A stretch of 55,227 bases of DNA from a virus, in the IMG/VR virus record IMGVR_UViG_3300020455_000017, positions 1 through 55,227 of that record; one strand, written 5' to 3'. Shown here piece by piece: positions 41,936 to 49,574 of the stretch. The notes below the pieces were generated by a model. It did not search any database and had not been told where the DNA came from. It saw nothing but the letters and a program-made list of their open reading frames with translations. Made by a program: the position numbers and the translations under genes. Numbering within the stretch: position 1 is the first letter of the stretch; each line of letters starts with the position of its first letter.

Positions 41936-43963
41936 TTAGAAACAACTCGAAGTGGTTAGTGAACCAGTGTTGGTTATAGCATCGACCACGATAATAGTAG
42001 GTGGTTGAGCGAAGACTGTTGGTGTCAAACTATTTAGTGGTATAGTGGAAGGTGGTGGTGTGCCAATAGCGGCTACAGTAACCTCTGGACTTACGATACT
42101 AAGAATAGTGCCAGGAGTTGATGCAGGGATTGCTGATATGTTTGATGGTATGAATAGAACTGGAATTGATAAATCAGTCGCTAAAAGACCAGTATCAATA
42201 ACAGATCCTGTTCCTGTTACACTATCAGTAAGATTTAAGTTAGTTGTGAGTGGAACATCGTCTCCAGCACCTACAGCAGTAATTGGTCCAATACAAATTT
42301 CACCAGTATCATAATTTACAGTACCAGCAGAATTATTAGTATAGACTTTCTTATTACCTGTGTTGTAGAACGTCCTGAGTTTACCAAAACCATCATCTTC
42401 AAACTGTTGATCAATTCCTGGTCTATCGGCAGTTCTAAAGGTTCCTGAGAGGATTACAGGTTCTTTCTTACATGATGTTCCGTCTGTATTACTTGGAGCA
42501 CTATTATAAAGACTAGAACCAGTAGATACACAATAAGTATTTGTCTGGTTGGTGATTGGTTTAATGTATTTTAGAATAGTCAACTGAAGAGAAACGTCAC
42601 TAATTGCCTTATTTGCTAAAGTAACTGCTTTCTGGAATTGCTGACTCTTAAATGTCGAGTTAAAGTTATTGATTTGTGTTTGAGTTGCCCAATCATTAAT
42701 TGCTGATTGAATATCGGTCTTTATTTGGGAAGTATTGTTTGTAACACCAGTATCGTATAAAACAAATAGTTTTGGATAGATGTATAGATCATCTGGGTCA
42801 ATAATTACAGGATCGATAGATGCCATCGCATATTTTCTAAGATCTGCAGCAATACTCTTTTTAGTTGCATCATTAAGTAAAGATCCAGTCTTAGTTTTTA
42901 CTGCAACGTAAACCTTACCGTAAATTGGGGGTTGTAATGCATCTCCACCATAAGCAATAACACTATCTGCATTAGAATAGATGTTTTTAGTAATAACAGC
43001 ATAATCTTGTGCTGTTACTGCTCTATACTGAGAAGAGTAATATCTTGGAGCATTATACTTGATAGATTCTATAGTTTCAGCAATTTCACCCAATTGAGAT
43101 TTTTGCTTGATACCTACTGTTATATTTCCTGTAGAATATGTAATTCCCAAATTATCAGTTATATTACCAATATAATCAAAACTATTAATTTCATTTGCTT
43201 CGGTTCCTGAAGTTACCAAATATTCTAATTCGATAACCTCACCATCTTTAAGTTTTCTACCTACACTATCATCACCAAATCTCAATTCATATCTCATATC
43301 CTCACCTTCAGCAAGGAAATACACCCTTGTAGTACCAGTTAAATTAGTAACTGTATCTACCTTATTATAAAGGTCAGATGTTGTAGAAGTTTCGTTTGCC
43401 TTGACTTTAACAACTAAAGTATTAATATCAACGTCTTCTGATGGTACTATAAAATTCTGTGTTTGGAATGTATTAACAACATACTCATAATTGATAATAG
43501 ATCCCTCTTTTACCTCAACATTGTCAAATAACGCAATACCTGTTGTAGTATTAACTTCTGCTGTCTTTGATGCAAGAATATTCCAAATAAAGTTACCCCC
43601 AGATGACACTGGACCTTTCGCTAAGGTAACAGTTGATGGATATGCTCCATTTGTCTGTTGTGTCTGTACAGAGAACGTTAAACACGCCTTAGAAGCAAGT
43701 ATTGATCTAGGAACATAATTTAAAAGTTTGGCAATATTAACAACATTGTCCCTTACTGTAGCAGACGGCAAAAATGCCTCATTCATCGCCATATTAGCGT
43801 TAAATGCGGTATAATATGTGTTATATGCTAAAGTGTCTACCAGATAAGATAAAGCAGACCCTTCAAAATCATAATCGGAGAACTCATTTCTAGTTCTAAG
43901 ATAAGATTTAATAGAAGCTTTAACATCTTCAAAATCTAATGCTGTTAAATTATTCGGTTGCAT
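41936..43963 (-). CDS. 6: Baseplate wedge protein gp6
   Basis: 675 codons, close to T4 gp6 (660). The N-terminal part holds the typical gp6/baseplate-J segment: YDFEGSALSYLVDTLAYNTY, then NANMAMNEAFLPSATVRDNV and LLNYVPRS (residues about 30-90). A middle beta region (TTRVYFLAEGEDMRYELRFG, DDSVGRKLKDGEVIELEYLV) and YRAVTAQDYAVITKNIYSNA are also characteristic. gp6 dimers form the continuous ring that links the baseplate wedges. Its start shares one base with the gp25 stop (TAATG), and it ends 5 nt before the giant gene. The C-terminal 90 residues are Pro/Thr/Val-rich and end in SSCF. Confidence 0.9.
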   Translation of the reverse strand: MQPNNLTALDFEDVKASIKSYLRTRNEFSDYDFEGSALSYLVDTLAYNTYYTAFNANMAMNEAFLPSATVRDNVVNIAKLLNYVPRSILASKACLTFSVQTQQTNGAYPSTVTLAKGPVSSGGNFIWNILASKTAEVNTTTGIALFDNVEVKEGSIINYEYVVNTFQTQNFIVPSEDVDINTLVVKVKANETSTTSDLYNKVDTVTNLTGTTRVYFLAEGEDMRYELRFGDDSVGRKLKDGEVIELEYLVTSGTEANEINSFDYIGNITDNLGITYSTGNITVGIKQKSQLGEIAETIESIKYNAPRYYSSQYRAVTAQDYAVITKNIYSNADSVIAYGGDALQPPIYGKVYVAVKTKTGSLLNDATKKSIAADLRKYAMASIDPVIIDPDDLYIYPKLFVLYDTGVTNNTSQIKTDIQSAINDWATQTQINNFNSTFKSQQFQKAVTLANKAISDVSLQLTILKYIKPITNQTNTYCVSTGSSLYNSAPSNTDGTSCKKEPVILSGTFRTADRPGIDQQFEDDGFGKLRTFYNTGNKKVYTNNSAGTVNYDTGEICIGPITAVGAGDDVPLTTNLNLTDSVTGTGSVIDTGLLATDLSIPVLFIPSNISAIPASTPGTILSIVSPEVTVAAIGTPPPSTIPLNSLTPTVFAQPPTIIVVDAITNTGSLTTSSCF

Positions 43964-44382
43964 TATTCAGGTCTCTGTAGTACGAAATCGACTGTCTCAA
44001 CTATTGGTATACCTACAATTTTATATTCGATACTGATATTCAATCTATCATTCCCAAAATTCGGGATAACTTCTACACTTTGTAATTGTATACGCTCATC
44101 ATGTTGGTTAATGGTATTTATTATCTCATCTTGAATACTTTGAGCTGTAAACATGTCTAGAGGCTCAAAGAGCATCTCTTTTACTCTACACCCCAACCAA
44201 GGTTGAAATAATTTTTCACCAGGAGAAGTCAGAACTAAATTCCGTATGGATTGTTTTATAGCATTATTATTTTTGACCACAGAAACATCCTTAGTAAAAG
44301 GATTGCTCCCCATACTAAGGTTTATGTCTTTAAAGCTACGAGATAACTTTAAATCCTTACCTGTAACCTCTTTGAATGCCAT
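43963..44382 (-). CDS. 25: Baseplate wedge protein gp25
   Basis: 139 codons, the usual size for gp25-like proteins. The family signature SIRNLVLTSPGEKLFQPWLG (residues 45-64) is followed by VKEMLFEPLD (67-76). T4 gp25 has EPR at the last site, whereas here it reads EPL. gp25 joins the wedge core bundle to the first sheath ring. Its start follows a late-type promoter that overlaps the stop codon of the 2OG oxygenase gene, so gp25 and gp6 may be expressed at a higher level than the upstream genes. It is translationally coupled to gp6 (one-base overlap). Confidence 0.92.
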   Translation of the reverse strand: MAFKEVTGKDLKLSRSFKDINLSMGSNPFTKDVSVVKNNNAIKQSIRNLVLTSPGEKLFQPWLGCRVKEMLFEPLDMFTAQSIQDEIINTINQHDERIQLQSVEVIPNFGNDRLNISIEYKIVGIPIVETVDFVLQRPE

Positions 44383-44408
44383 TTAACCATAAAAACCCCT
44401 TGCAATTA

Positions 44409-44417
44409 TTATTTATG
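44409..44417 (-). promoter_or_regulatory. T4-type late promoter candidate for gp25-gp6
   Basis: The minus strand reads CATAAATAATAA, 27-35 nt upstream of the gp25 start; the TAA within it is the stop codon of the oxygenase gene (44413-44415). Core identical to the sites at 3056-3065 and 12342-12350. Confidence 0.55.
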
Positions 44418-45024
44418 CTGGATTTTGGGGAATTACAAATATATTGGCAGACATCGTAGTTCTTCTGTTATTTGACCTGTTAGGAACTACAGAATGAGCA
44501 TAATGAGAGGGGAATATTACAACACTACCAGTCTTAATATCCTTTGGTGTTACATAAAACCCTACAGGAAGTTCAAAAAGAGCATCTAACCCAGAACCAT
44601 CGTATTCGTAGAACTCATCATTATTAAATCTGAACCCACAATCGTCTTCGGGAATATCATAAAAGTAAACAACACTAATATTAGTAGAAACACCACTATG
44701 TTTATGGTATTCTTGATAATGACCAGTATTGTAATGATTTGCCCAAGCTTGTTGAGGAATTATCTGAATATCCGTTTTAGGTTTCATTTCCTCTACAAAT
44801 TCATTCAATTGGGGTTTTAATACTTCTAACCATTGAATCCAAGGAAGTTCCTCATTTTCAGGTCTTTCCCAAGAACTTGAACAAGTACATTCCCAACTTT
44901 CGGGTTTACTGAAATATCGAGGATCTTCTAAGTATTTCTCAAATAAATCCTTAATTTGTTTTTGACCTTCAGGGTTCACATCTCCTCGGTAATACCACCG
45001 AGGATTAAACATTTCAACTGTCAT
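44413..45024 (-). CDS. 2OG-Fe(II) oxygenase-like protein
   Basis: 203 codons. The pattern fits the small phage 2-oxoglutarate/Fe(II) dioxygenase family: WANHYNTGHYQEYHKHSGVS (His107 and His109), a strand ISVVYFYDIP, CGFRF, then TGSVVIFPSHYAHSVVPN (His177) and a basic NNRRTTMSAN (Arg187/Arg188) that would bind the 2OG carboxylate. The family hydroxylates protein or small-molecule targets using Fe(II), O2 and 2OG; the substrate here is unknown. A Cys pair (ECTCSS, residues 45-50) lies near the N-terminus. It is 3 nt after the heme oxygenase stop and upstream of gp25, so it is expressed late. It could modify a virion protein, but this is inference. Confidence 0.75.
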   Translation of the reverse strand: MTVEMFNPRWYYRGDVNPEGQKQIKDLFEKYLEDPRYFSKPESWECTCSSSWERPENEELPWIQWLEVLKPQLNEFVEEMKPKTDIQIIPQQAWANHYNTGHYQEYHKHSGVSTNISVVYFYDIPEDDCGFRFNNDEFYEYDGSGLDALFELPVGFYVTPKDIKTGSVVIFPSHYAHSVVPNRSNNRRTTMSANIFVIPQNPA

Positions 45025-45027
45025 AAT

Positions 45028-45663
45028 TTACTCTTCTTCCTCCCAAGAAACGTCACCATCCGCAATTCTTTCTGAATTTACTTTATTTACTGGAGGTGGA
45101 GTTGAAGGTTTATTCAATTCTGGTGGAAGATACATCAACATCTCCGCAAACATCTTAGTAGCAAAATCATATGCGATTTTTACCTCATCTTCAAGATCAT
45201 CACTGAGTTTTTCACGGATTTTTCCTTTTAAAGTATCCGTATCATCAAAGTCATACATTCTAGCAGAACCAGGTACTCTCGCCTTTAACATTTGTCCACC
45301 ACTTAAATCACCCATGTGACGAGTGTAACAATGTGCCATAAGTGCCTTTGGATCACCAGATATCCCCTGAAGATGCTTTTTAAAGTCTAAAGTAGTCTGA
45401 AGAGTAGGTGGAGGTGTAGATCTATGCCACAGTTCCTTATAATCTTCTTTAATTTTAGGTGCTCTATACAATTCCGCTAGTTCATCTGTATTAAGAACGC
45501 CAGCTTCATGAGCAAATGTCTCTAAAGTTTCATATTGTAGATATAAATTCCACAAATATATGGCATATACCTCATCTGGCAGTTTTCCACCAAACATAAT
45601 GCCTACAAACGGTTGTTTTTCCGCATTTTTATGATTTTCAGCAGTTGCTTCACGTAAACTCAT
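45028..45663 (-). CDS. ho1: Heme oxygenase (ferredoxin-dependent type)
   Basis: 211 codons. Heme oxygenase opens heme to biliverdin, CO and Fe(II), the first step to phycobilins in cyanobacteria. The proximal histidine motif is SLREATAENHKNAE (His11), and the distal-helix motif is YTRHMGDLSGGQMLKA (GDLSGGQ at 118-124). WNLYLQYETLE is also typical. After about residue 182 there is an extra Pro-rich and then acidic tail (ending SWEEEE). The start overlaps the stop of the 47 aa gene by 4 nt (ATGA), and the 2OG oxygenase follows 3 nt later. Heme oxygenase is known from cyanophages such as P-SSM2; placement inside a late baseplate operon is notable. Confidence 0.93.
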   Translation of the reverse strand: MSLREATAENHKNAEKQPFVGIMFGGKLPDEVYAIYLWNLYLQYETLETFAHEAGVLNTDELAELYRAPKIKEDYKELWHRSTPPPTLQTTLDFKKHLQGISGDPKALMAHCYTRHMGDLSGGQMLKARVPGSARMYDFDDTDTLKGKIREKLSDDLEDEVKIAYDFATKMFAEMLMYLPPELNKPSTPPPVNKVNSERIADGDVSWEEEE

Positions 45664-45803
45664 TTTCCTTGACCTCTACTCCTCTTTTTTGCGTGATTAC
45701 GAGATGTAGCACCGTATTTTGTATGCTTACCTTGCCCTTGACGGGATTTTTTGGGTATTGCTTCAACAAATACGTTTCCGTTAACCCCAGTTCTAGTTGC
45801 CAT
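45660..45803 (-). CDS. 47 aa basic peptide, unknown function
   Basis: 47 codons from ATG at 45803 to TGA at 45660. The N-terminus reads MATRTGVNGNVFVEAIPKKS, and the C-terminal half is strongly basic (HTKYGATSRNHAKKRSRGQG), with 12 Lys/Arg against one Glu. It starts 2 nt after the PAAR stop and its stop overlaps the heme oxygenase start (ATGA). The tight coupling on both sides supports a real gene. I recall similar short basic proteins in T4-like cyanophages but no function. Nucleic-acid or acidic-protein binding is possible from charge alone; the acidic tail of the neighbouring heme oxygenase is one conceivable partner. Confidence 0.8.
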   Translation of the reverse strand: MATRTGVNGNVFVEAIPKKSRQGQGKHTKYGATSRNHAKKRSRGQGK

Positions 45804-45805
45804 AA

Positions 45806-46342
45806 TTAAATTCCAACGAATACATTAATACTCCCTTTTGCTACAACGGATGTACAAGGGAATGCGGGAGTAGCATCTCCTAGTAAATCACCTACCTTAC
45901 CTGCCCTCATACCATTGATCCAAACAGTCTTAGTTGTTGCATACAACTTCCTTGAATGTCCAGTAGCAAGTTCTCTTCCAGCAGCAACACCGATTGTACA
46001 ATGCCAAGCAGGGGTTGTTGTGGTAAAGAAACACTTAAATCCTACAGATGATGTACTATGTACACTAGGAGTAGGATGAGGAGTGATAATATCTTGATCC
46101 CGTATAGGTATACTACCATTAATTACCACATTTGAAAAGGCCATAACTGGACCTAATACTAAAGGTGGCCAAAGTGTAGTAGCATTCATCGCTGCTACGG
46201 GTTTTGGCACTATCTGTGGTGCAGTAGGAGCGTGAGGACACCCACCAAGAACACCACCACCTAAACCTGGATGATGTGAAGAACACATTCCAGCACCATG
46301 TCCACTACACATACCGCCATAAATTGCTGCTGGAGATGACAT
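45806..46342 (-). CDS. PAAR-type spike-tip protein
   Basis: 178 codons. The N-terminal part is rich in Cys, His and Gly (MCSGHGAGMCSSHHPGLGGG, with C12, H15, C20, H23, H24, C35, H37). The rest contains PAAR-like short turns: VINGSIPIRDQD, WHCTIGVAAGRELATGHSRK, VWINGMRAGKVGDLLGDATP and SINVFVGI. PAAR proteins sharpen the tip of the central spike (T4 gp5.4) and bind a metal ion. It lies 2 nt after the 803 aa gene and 2 nt before the 47 aa gene, in the hub part of the baseplate operon. The extended Cys/His N-terminus is not part of the minimal PAAR fold and could hold further metal. Confidence 0.82.
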   Translation of the reverse strand: MSSPAAIYGGMCSGHGAGMCSSHHPGLGGGVLGGCPHAPTAPQIVPKPVAAMNATTLWPPLVLGPVMAFSNVVINGSIPIRDQDIITPHPTPSVHSTSSVGFKCFFTTTTPAWHCTIGVAAGRELATGHSRKLYATTKTVWINGMRAGKVGDLLGDATPAFPCTSVVAKGSINVFVGI

Positions 46343-46344
46343 TT

Positions 46345-48756
46345 TTAAGGATTATAGGGATTTCCGTTTTCGTTAACTGCACTTTTCCAAGTATTCCGTT
46401 GATTGGTATACTCATTCCACATTTTCATGGTACCAGTTGCAGTCCATGACTTACAACCATCACCCATTAGACCCGACATTGCATAAGATGTGGTAGTTGA
46501 AGTACCATTTCCGTTATCAGTCGTGCCACCAGTAGAACCTGCAGGGGCACTACAAGCAAAATGTGAACAACCTGCGTTAACAGGAGTGCAAGATAGCGTT
46601 ACATTTATATCTATAACACTTCTCGTATCGGGTCTGTACTGCCTCATTAGGTATTTGGTGTATTGTGAGGAGTAAGGAAGATTAGACATGGTTCCTTGTA
46701 CGGTCTCTACGAAACTTTCACGGTGAACTGTGACATCAGGTACGGTTTCCTGCGTAATATCGGAAATATCCTTCCTTCGATACGCTCTATTATCATCAAT
46801 TTGGTTCTTTTGCATCAAATCAAGGTAAGAATTAGGTAATTCTTCAATGTCTTTAATGCTATCTAAGGTATGTTTGACATCAGTCTTCTCATATAAGTGC
46901 TGAGTCCTGTTTTTTGCGTATTTTCGTTGCGGTAATTTGTCAATTCTGTTCCTATTAGTGTCTAATTTCACTTTATAGGACGGATCAAAGTCATTTACAA
47001 TGGTTTTTTCGGGTTGAGACATGTGTGTGGTCTCTAATTTCGCTAAATCATCCGCTTGAAAGTCTAATCCAGGTATATTATCGTAAATATCCTTCTTAAA
47101 TTTCTCAAATTCATCGGGAATATACGCATCATTCTCTAAAACAGTAGTCGTTTCCTTATGAACGTTAGTTATATAAACCTGTGGAAGGTTTGTAGATGAA
47201 TATCCACTACCAGGTATGTCTACTTTTATAGCAGTTAGCACTCCACCAGTAAATTCTGCCTTACAAGTTGCTTGAGTACCTGTGGAGACCGACGGGGGTG
47301 ATATCATAACTTTGGGAGTACGGTTATAACTAGCCCATCCAGATCCTCCACTGACTATAGTAAGATTAGTAACTATTCCATTTGTAAGTGTTACTGTTAC
47401 TTCTGGTTGTTGTAACAGATTAAAGATGTCTGGTGCGTTCTTATCTACGTCTACAGTAACATATTGCGTTGATTTTTCTAGAAATTCATACATTCCAACC
47501 AACGCTGCTCTATCTGCTATACCTTTTCCTGCTTTTGCAGTAATTACATTACCTCTATTAGATGTATATTGTGTATCCTTAGTAAAATTACTACCACTTC
47601 CATTGACGTATATTATATGATACGGAAAATTATCCAGATCACTATGCCAAACATATGTTATAGTATGCCCATTAATGGTATCACCTATTAATAGAACGTC
47701 GAAATTGGTTTGACCTGTTACAGTTGGTTGTGGGGCAACGGCAGTTATCTTTAAATTAACGGTCAATGTAGCAGTTGAGTTATCAGGAAGGGTATGTACA
47801 TATGATAAAGGAAATACAGTACCAACTGTATAATTGGCACCAGGTGATAATATCTCTAATATTTCCCATGAAGTACCTGTGAATACTGTGGATGAACCGC
47901 TATCGTCAAATACTGCCTTAACTCTTGCCTTAACTCTAAACCCAGTTTGAGTACCACTGTTTAAATCAAAGATCTGAAAGTCATCGAACGTCTCGTCGCC
48001 ACTCTGGTATGGAGGGTTTTGAGTAGTTGTATAAGGTGTGGATACCGCTTGGTCTTCTTGCCACACATCAGTATAGGTTACACCATCATAAGATAGACTA
48101 AAATCAGATACCCCATCAGGTTGAGTAGTCGATAAACTATCGTACGAGAACATCAATTTATTACTTGAGGTACCAATTCCCCATACATTCGGATGAGGGC
48201 ACTCTGGATCGTCTCCTAGAGCAGGTTCCAGTCCATTCTTCCCAGTACTGTAAGTTAATGTGGTGCTTGCGGGGGCACACGTAAATCCACTACAAGGAGA
48301 ACACTCACTAGAATATGCCACACCTCCACCTGGAGAACCATCATTGTTGCTCGTAGTAGACGTTTCATCCTCAATATGATAACAAGGAGTACCTATTATG
48401 CCCTGATCATCGGAAGTGTCATACAAATAGCAAAAATAAGCATCTGATACACCCATGTCATAAGATAACCCAGTAGGGTAGTTATCATATACAAATACAT
48501 AATCACTATCATACTGTGCAGGTCGAGTTGGTTTTCCACAATTAGCACTAGTAGGAAAGTATGTTCCTGAAGTATATGCCTCTATAGAAGGATACATTAC
48601 TGCAATACCTTCTCTGTTTAAAATATTATAATTCCCTGTTCGTGATACATGTGTTGGGTACTCAGTAAACTCTGTAGTAACACCTCCTGATCCAGATGGT
48701 GCTTGATACCTAATACAACTATCTGTATCACTATCGTTATTAAGATTGCATCCCAT
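46345..48756 (-). CDS. 803 aa virion protein, possibly baseplate hub
   Basis: 803 codons. It is Thr/Ser/Asn/Asp-rich, with an N-terminal Cys-containing region (residues 3-180, including two Cys pairs), two Gly/Tyr repeats at about 450-530 (SGGSGWASYNRTPKVMI and PGSGYSSTNLPQVYI), a charged helical segment at about 540-680 (DEFEKFKKDIYDNIPGLDFQ; many Lys, Asp and Arg), and a Cys-rich C-terminus. It is directly upstream of the PAAR gene, the position that gp5 (hub and lysozyme) occupies relative to gp5.4 in T4, but no lysozyme motif is visible. It overlaps the upstream coiled-coil gene by 17 nt. The hub role is only positional inference. Confidence 0.7.
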   Translation of the reverse strand: MGCNLNNDSDTDSCIRYQAPSGSGGVTTEFTEYPTHVSRTGNYNILNREGIAVMYPSIEAYTSGTYFPTSANCGKPTRPAQYDSDYVFVYDNYPTGLSYDMGVSDAYFCYLYDTSDDQGIIGTPCYHIEDETSTTSNNDGSPGGGVAYSSECSPCSGFTCAPASTTLTYSTGKNGLEPALGDDPECPHPNVWGIGTSSNKLMFSYDSLSTTQPDGVSDFSLSYDGVTYTDVWQEDQAVSTPYTTTQNPPYQSGDETFDDFQIFDLNSGTQTGFRVKARVKAVFDDSGSSTVFTGTSWEILEILSPGANYTVGTVFPLSYVHTLPDNSTATLTVNLKITAVAPQPTVTGQTNFDVLLIGDTINGHTITYVWHSDLDNFPYHIIYVNGSGSNFTKDTQYTSNRGNVITAKAGKGIADRAALVGMYEFLEKSTQYVTVDVDKNAPDIFNLLQQPEVTVTLTNGIVTNLTIVSGGSGWASYNRTPKVMISPPSVSTGTQATCKAEFTGGVLTAIKVDIPGSGYSSTNLPQVYITNVHKETTTVLENDAYIPDEFEKFKKDIYDNIPGLDFQADDLAKLETTHMSQPEKTIVNDFDPSYKVKLDTNRNRIDKLPQRKYAKNRTQHLYEKTDVKHTLDSIKDIEELPNSYLDLMQKNQIDDNRAYRRKDISDITQETVPDVTVHRESFVETVQGTMSNLPYSSQYTKYLMRQYRPDTRSVIDINVTLSCTPVNAGCSHFACSAPAGSTGGTTDNGNGTSTTTSYAMSGLMGDGCKSWTATGTMKMWNEYTNQRNTWKSAVNENGNPYNP

Positions 48757-49003
48757 CTATCTTTTCCTCTGTAGAGACTTCTAATTCGGTTATTCTACGA
48801 TATATCTCATCATAGTTCCCCTTAATATTTAAGTAATCTTTATACCCTTTTGGTTGATAGTATGTTTTATCAGGAGTAGGCATCTCAGAAACATACTTCT
48901 CTAATGCTTCAATACGTTTACCAAGTGCCATTAACACATCATTTATTGATAATAATGCTTTAGAGATATCATTCTCCATTACTTTCTCTTTTAATTTACC
49001 CAT
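48740..49003 (-). CDS. 87 aa coiled-coil protein
   Basis: 87 codons. Residues 5-45 and 65-82 are amphipathic helices (ISKALLSINDVLMALGKRIE; YDEIYRRITELEVSTEEKID), separated by a Tyr/Pro-rich linker (TYYQPKGYKDYLN). This is consistent with a coiled coil. It overlaps the 803 aa gene by 17 nt and the AbrB-like gene by 8 nt. It resembles, in size and build, the two small coiled-coil genes at 3099-3607. No family is recognised; an assembly partner of the 803 aa protein is plausible. Confidence 0.72.
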   Translation of the reverse strand: MGKLKEKVMENDISKALLSINDVLMALGKRIEALEKYVSEMPTPDKTYYQPKGYKDYLNIKGNYDEIYRRITELEVSTEEKIDGMQS

Positions 49004-49154
49004 CTTGTTTTAGATTAAAAGCGTTATTGTCTGTATTATACTCTAAAGTATCTCCTGTTGTCCAGTCTAATTCTTCTATTACCTCATGAGGTAAGTAAAT
49101 AAGAGGGTCGCCATACTCGTCTTCTTGGATCTGTAATGTAAATCTTTTTGACAT
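48996..49154 (-). CDS. 52 aa AbrB/MazE-like small protein
   Basis: 52 codons from ATG at 49154 to TAA at 48996. The sequence pattern (SKRFTLQIQEDEYGDPLIYL, then PHEVIEELDWTTGDTLEYN) matches the swapped-hairpin AbrB/SpoVT/MazE fold: two strands, a short helix with a conserved Leu-x-Trp, and the GDTLE turn. Such proteins bind DNA or act as antitoxins. No toxin gene is adjacent, so a regulatory role in the phage is more likely than a toxin-antitoxin pair. It overlaps the 87 aa gene by 8 nt and follows the 71 aa gene by 9 nt. Confidence 0.7.
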   Translation of the reverse strand: MSKRFTLQIQEDEYGDPLIYLPHEVIEELDWTTGDTLEYNTDNNAFNLKQDG

Positions 49155-49163
49155 ATTCAGTTT

Positions 49164-49379
49164 TCATAAGCGATTGCTAATCGGGATGGTAGAAGGATAC
49201 TGAGTTTTGTGATCTTCCCAAGTCTTAATAACATCCTTAACATCATTTATAATATTCCAACTTACACAATTAGTAGCACACTCATACATTCGGTTATCAA
49301 GACCTCCTTCATACTTAATTAACTGCTCTAATACCCATGTGCGATTATCTTGGGTGTCTTGGCGAAAGGTTGGGGTCAT
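49164..49379 (-). CDS. 71 aa hypothetical protein
   Basis: 71 codons. A mostly helical, polar protein (TWVLEQLIKYEGGLDNRMYE; NIINDVKDVIKTWEDHKTQ) with two Cys at residues 34 and 38. No family recognised. It is the first gene after the noncoding junction at 49380-49574 and probably opens the transcript that leads into the virion genes. An AGGA sequence lies 11-14 nt before the start, with an A-rich run between. Confidence 0.65.
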   Translation of the reverse strand: MTPTFRQDTQDNRTWVLEQLIKYEGGLDNRMYECATNCVSWNIINDVKDVIKTWEDHKTQYPSTIPISNRL

Positions 49380-49574
49380 GGTTTTTTTCCTGAGATTTTT
49401 TTTTAAAAATTATTATATATCACTTGCGTTTGGGAACCTTTGTAGGTTAGGGTAGTTTGCTTTTTAATATAAGGGCCCCATCATGAACCGAGAACCCCCG
49501 ATATGACTGCGATTTGGGCGGAGTTCTTTACATTTAGTACATTGATTAACTGTCTTATGTATCACATAGGCATT
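49380..49574 (-). promoter_or_regulatory. Noncoding junction between small-gene and virion modules, with possible promoter
   Basis: A stretch of about 195 nt without a supportable gene. The minus strand has TATATAATAATT at about 49409-49420 (TATAAT at 49412-49417), 33-38 nt before the 71 aa gene, a plausible -10 or late-type element with no good -35. Further upstream, 49470-49535 is unusually GC-rich for this genome and can fold (GAACTCC / GGGGTTC arms). T and A runs flank the 71 aa start. This is the likely start of the virion-gene transcript. Confidence 0.4.

Noticed and set aside
46345-48756. gp5-type lysozyme in the 803 aa protein
   Set aside because: Position before PAAR suggests gp5, but no lysozyme catalytic motif or OB-fold signature can be seen, so the gene name was withheld.
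48996-49379. Toxin-antitoxin pair formed by the AbrB-like and 71 aa proteins
   Set aside because: The 71 aa protein shows no PemK, RelE, PIN or other toxin motif, and the AbrB-like gene overlaps a coiled-coil gene instead.
49470-49540. Possible tRNA gene in the GC-rich junction
   Set aside because: No T-loop of the TTCRANY form, no acceptor pairing at the right distance and no anticodon arm on either strand.
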